This document shows, piece after piece, positions 62,590 through 64,000 of a DNA stretch of 64,000 nucleotides. The DNA is from Dongia_B soli (GTDB lineage: Bacteria; Pseudomonadota; Alphaproteobacteria; Dongiales; Dongiaceae). The stretch lies in NCBI RefSeq assembly GCF_034044715.1, contig NZ_JAXCLW010000003.1, forward strand, positions 124,001 through 188,000, given 5' to 3'. The position numbers and the translations under genes were made by a program. The notes beneath the pieces were generated by a model. The model saw only the letters and a program-made list of their open reading frames with translations, was not told where the DNA came from and ran no database searches. Numbering within the stretch: position 1 is the stretch's first letter; the number at the start of each line of letters is the position of its first letter.

Positions 62590-63699
62590 ATGGAGACTAG
62601 CGGCAGCCGGTCGACGGCGGCTCGGGCATTGCCCGTCGTCATTCGCAATATCGTCAAACATTACGGCGCGGTCCGCGCCCTTGACGATGTCTCCCTGACG
62701 GTTGGGCAAGGTGAATTCGTCACCCTGCTCGGCCCCTCCGGTTCCGGCAAGACGACCTTGCTGATGACCATCGCGGGTTTTGCGCGCCCCACCGCCGGAT
62801 CGATTGTGGTCGGCGATACCGAGGTTGTGCGCCTGCCGCCCCATAAGCGCGATATCGGCATGGTCTTCCAGAATTATGCCCTTTTCCCTCATATGACCGT
62901 CGGGGAAAATGTCGCCTATCCGCTGCGCCTACGGAACAAGCCAAAGGCGGAGATCGCCGAACGGGTGGAGCAGGTTCTCGATCTGGTCCAACTGGCCGGC
63001 TATGGCAGCCGTCGGGTCGATGAACTTTCCGGCGGCCAGCGCCAGCGCATCGCCCTTGCGCGGGCGATCGTTTTCGAGCCCCGCATTCTGCTGATGGATG
63101 AACCGCTTTCCGCTCTCGACAAGCAATTGCGCGAGCGGATGCAGATCGAGATCCGCCGCCTGCATGACAGGCTGGGGATGACGACGATTGCCGTCACTCA
63201 TGATCAGCGCGAGGCTCTGACGATGTCGGACCGGGTTGCCGTCCTGCACCAAGGACGATTGACTCAATTCGATACGCCGCGCCGCCTGTATGAAAGGCCC
63301 GCCAACCGGTTCGTCGCCGAGTTCATCGGCGAATCCAGCTTTTTGCCGGTCTCCGTCGAGAATGGGACCGCTCGCTATGGCGACACTGTCTTGTCGCTGG
63401 CGGAGACACCACCCGGCGCCGCCGCTCAGCTCTTACTGCTGCGGCCGGAGAAGCTGCTCTTCCTGGATGGTCAGGCATTCAGCCATTCCACCACGATAAA
63501 CCGGCTGCGCGGCATGGTCACCGAAGCCGTCTTCCAGGGCGAAAGCGTGCTGCTGGCAGTTCGTCTGGAAGGCGGCCACGAAATTCATACGCGCCTGCCC
63601 AATCGCCAGATCGATAATGCCGCCGCGCCGGAGATCGGCGCGCCGATCGAGCTGGGCCTTGCTGCCGAAGACACGCTGCTGGTGCCGGGAGATCGCTGA
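62590..63699 (+). CDS. ABC transporter ATP-binding protein (PotA-like)
   Basis: 369 residues from the ATG at 62590 (METSGSRSTAARALPVVIRN). Nucleotide-binding domain with LLGPSGSGKTTLLMTIAGF, DIGMVFQNYALFPHMTV, LSGGQRQRIALARAI and LLMDEPLSALDKQLRERMQIEIR; TOBE domain from about 270. Powers the ABC system with the binding protein upstream and the permease that begins at 63699, with which its stop overlaps. Confidence 0.92.
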   Translation: METSGSRSTAARALPVVIRNIVKHYGAVRALDDVSLTVGQGEFVTLLGPSGSGKTTLLMTIAGFARPTAGSIVVGDTEVVRLPPHKRDIGMVFQNYALFPHMTVGENVAYPLRLRNKPKAEIAERVEQVLDLVQLAGYGSRRVDELSGGQRQRIALARAIVFEPRILLMDEPLSALDKQLRERMQIEIRRLHDRLGMTTIAVTHDQREALTMSDRVAVLHQGRLTQFDTPRRLYERPANRFVAEFIGESSFLPVSVENGTARYGDTVLSLAETPPGAAAQLLLLRPEKLLFLDGQAFSHSTTINRLRGMVTEAVFQGESVLLAVRLEGGHEIHTRLPNRQIDNAAAPEIGAPIELGLAAEDTLLVPGDR

Positions 63700-64000
63700 T
63701 GGCCATATCCACCGCCGCTGCAAATCTACCGGGCGACGCCCATTACCTTACGGAACTTGAACAGGATGCGCGCCGCGAGAAGCGGCAGCTTTTCGCGCTC
63801 TGCACGCCCGGCCTGTTGCTGACGATGCTTCTGCTCTTCCTGCCGATCGGCTGGCTGTTCTGGTTTTCCTTCATCGATGCCGACGGCAATCCCACGTTTG
63901 AACATTACAGCCGGATCTGGACGGAAGGTGCCTATGTGCAGATTTTTGTCATCACCTTCCAGATCAGCATCCTGGTGACCGTAATTTGCGTTCTGCTCGG
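63699..64000 (+). CDS. ABC transporter permease (PotB-like), partial (3' end outside window)
   Basis: Starts at the ATG overlapping the ATPase stop (TGATG). The first 100 residues include a hydrophilic leader MAISTAAANLPGDAHYLTEL, then a first membrane segment LFALCTPGLLLTMLLLFLPIGWLFWFSF and a second ending the window. The pattern matches PotB-type inner-membrane permeases. Confidence 0.88.
   Translation, partial: MAISTAAANLPGDAHYLTELEQDARREKRQLFALCTPGLLLTMLLLFLPIGWLFWFSFIDADGNPTFEHYSRIWTEGAYVQIFVITFQISILVTVICVLL

Noticed and set aside
1..64000. tRNA, rRNA, CRISPR, intact insertion sequences or phage genes
   Set aside because: Looked for on both strands by pattern; none recognised. A dedicated search could still find small RNAs.

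Overview
The window reads as one continuous piece of chromosome from a GC-rich alphaproteobacterium. The Rhodospirillales are the best guess. Evidence is the alphaproteobacterial gene set accB-accC-aat, DUF2155, mlaD and an NDUFA12-type complex I subunit, a B12-dependent ribonucleotide reductase with a C-terminal zinc ribbon, ClpS-ClpA, and a urea transporter joined to a urease with fused gamma/beta subunits. I see no rRNA, tRNA, CRISPR array, intact insertion sequence or phage gene. The genus cannot be fixed from the sequence alone.

Layout. 1-13.3 kb is a housekeeping block: a partial gamma-glutamyltransferase lipoprotein, an M48 protease with TPRs, a DsbA-like protein, aroQ-accB-accC, aat, DUF2155, a small conserved protein, mlaD, NDUFA12, a DMT exporter and nrdJ. 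13.6-19.8 kb is an accessory stretch with several broken genes: a flavin oxidoreductase, an SDR remnant, an old-yellow-enzyme reductase, an ABC permease fragment, an SDR and a frameshifted LysR regulator. 19.8-25.9 kb holds a DMSP-lyase-family cupin, a DMT transporter, a gamma-butyrobetaine-hydroxylase-like dioxygenase, a LysR regulator, and a SELENBP1/methanethiol-oxidase homologue with a membrane protein. This looks like a small-molecule (perhaps methylated sulfur or quaternary ammonium) catabolic neighbourhood. 26-36.8 kb is mixed: a solo MbcA/ParS/Xre antitoxin domain, RidA, a GNAT-fold protein, Tex, ClpA/ClpS, a lipoprotein and a SPOR-containing D,D-carboxypeptidase.

36.8-49 kb is the most coherent system. 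One minus-strand array reads amiC-like sensor, amiR-like ANTAR antiterminator, leader with terminator, urtA-B-C-D-E, ureE, ureF, ureAB (fused), ureC, ureG, ureD. The sensor has the fold of the transporter's binding protein but no signal peptide. The leader between amiR and urtA holds a strong terminator preceded by hexaloop hairpins of the type ANTAR proteins bind. The inferred circuit is a cytoplasmic ligand (urea or an amide) releasing AmiR, which lets polymerase read through into urea uptake and urease.

49-57.9 kb is a polyamine-type ABC operon ending in a cytoplasmic gamma-glutamyltransferase, a divergent TetR regulator, a DadA-type oxidase and a 5'-truncated REC-EAL gene. 57.9-64 kb has a kinase/class III phospho-lyase fusion, divergent from a CaiD-like hydratase and a second polyamine-type ABC operon that runs off the window. 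Related TTGGAC/GTCCAA inverted repeats precede these units and suggest shared control.
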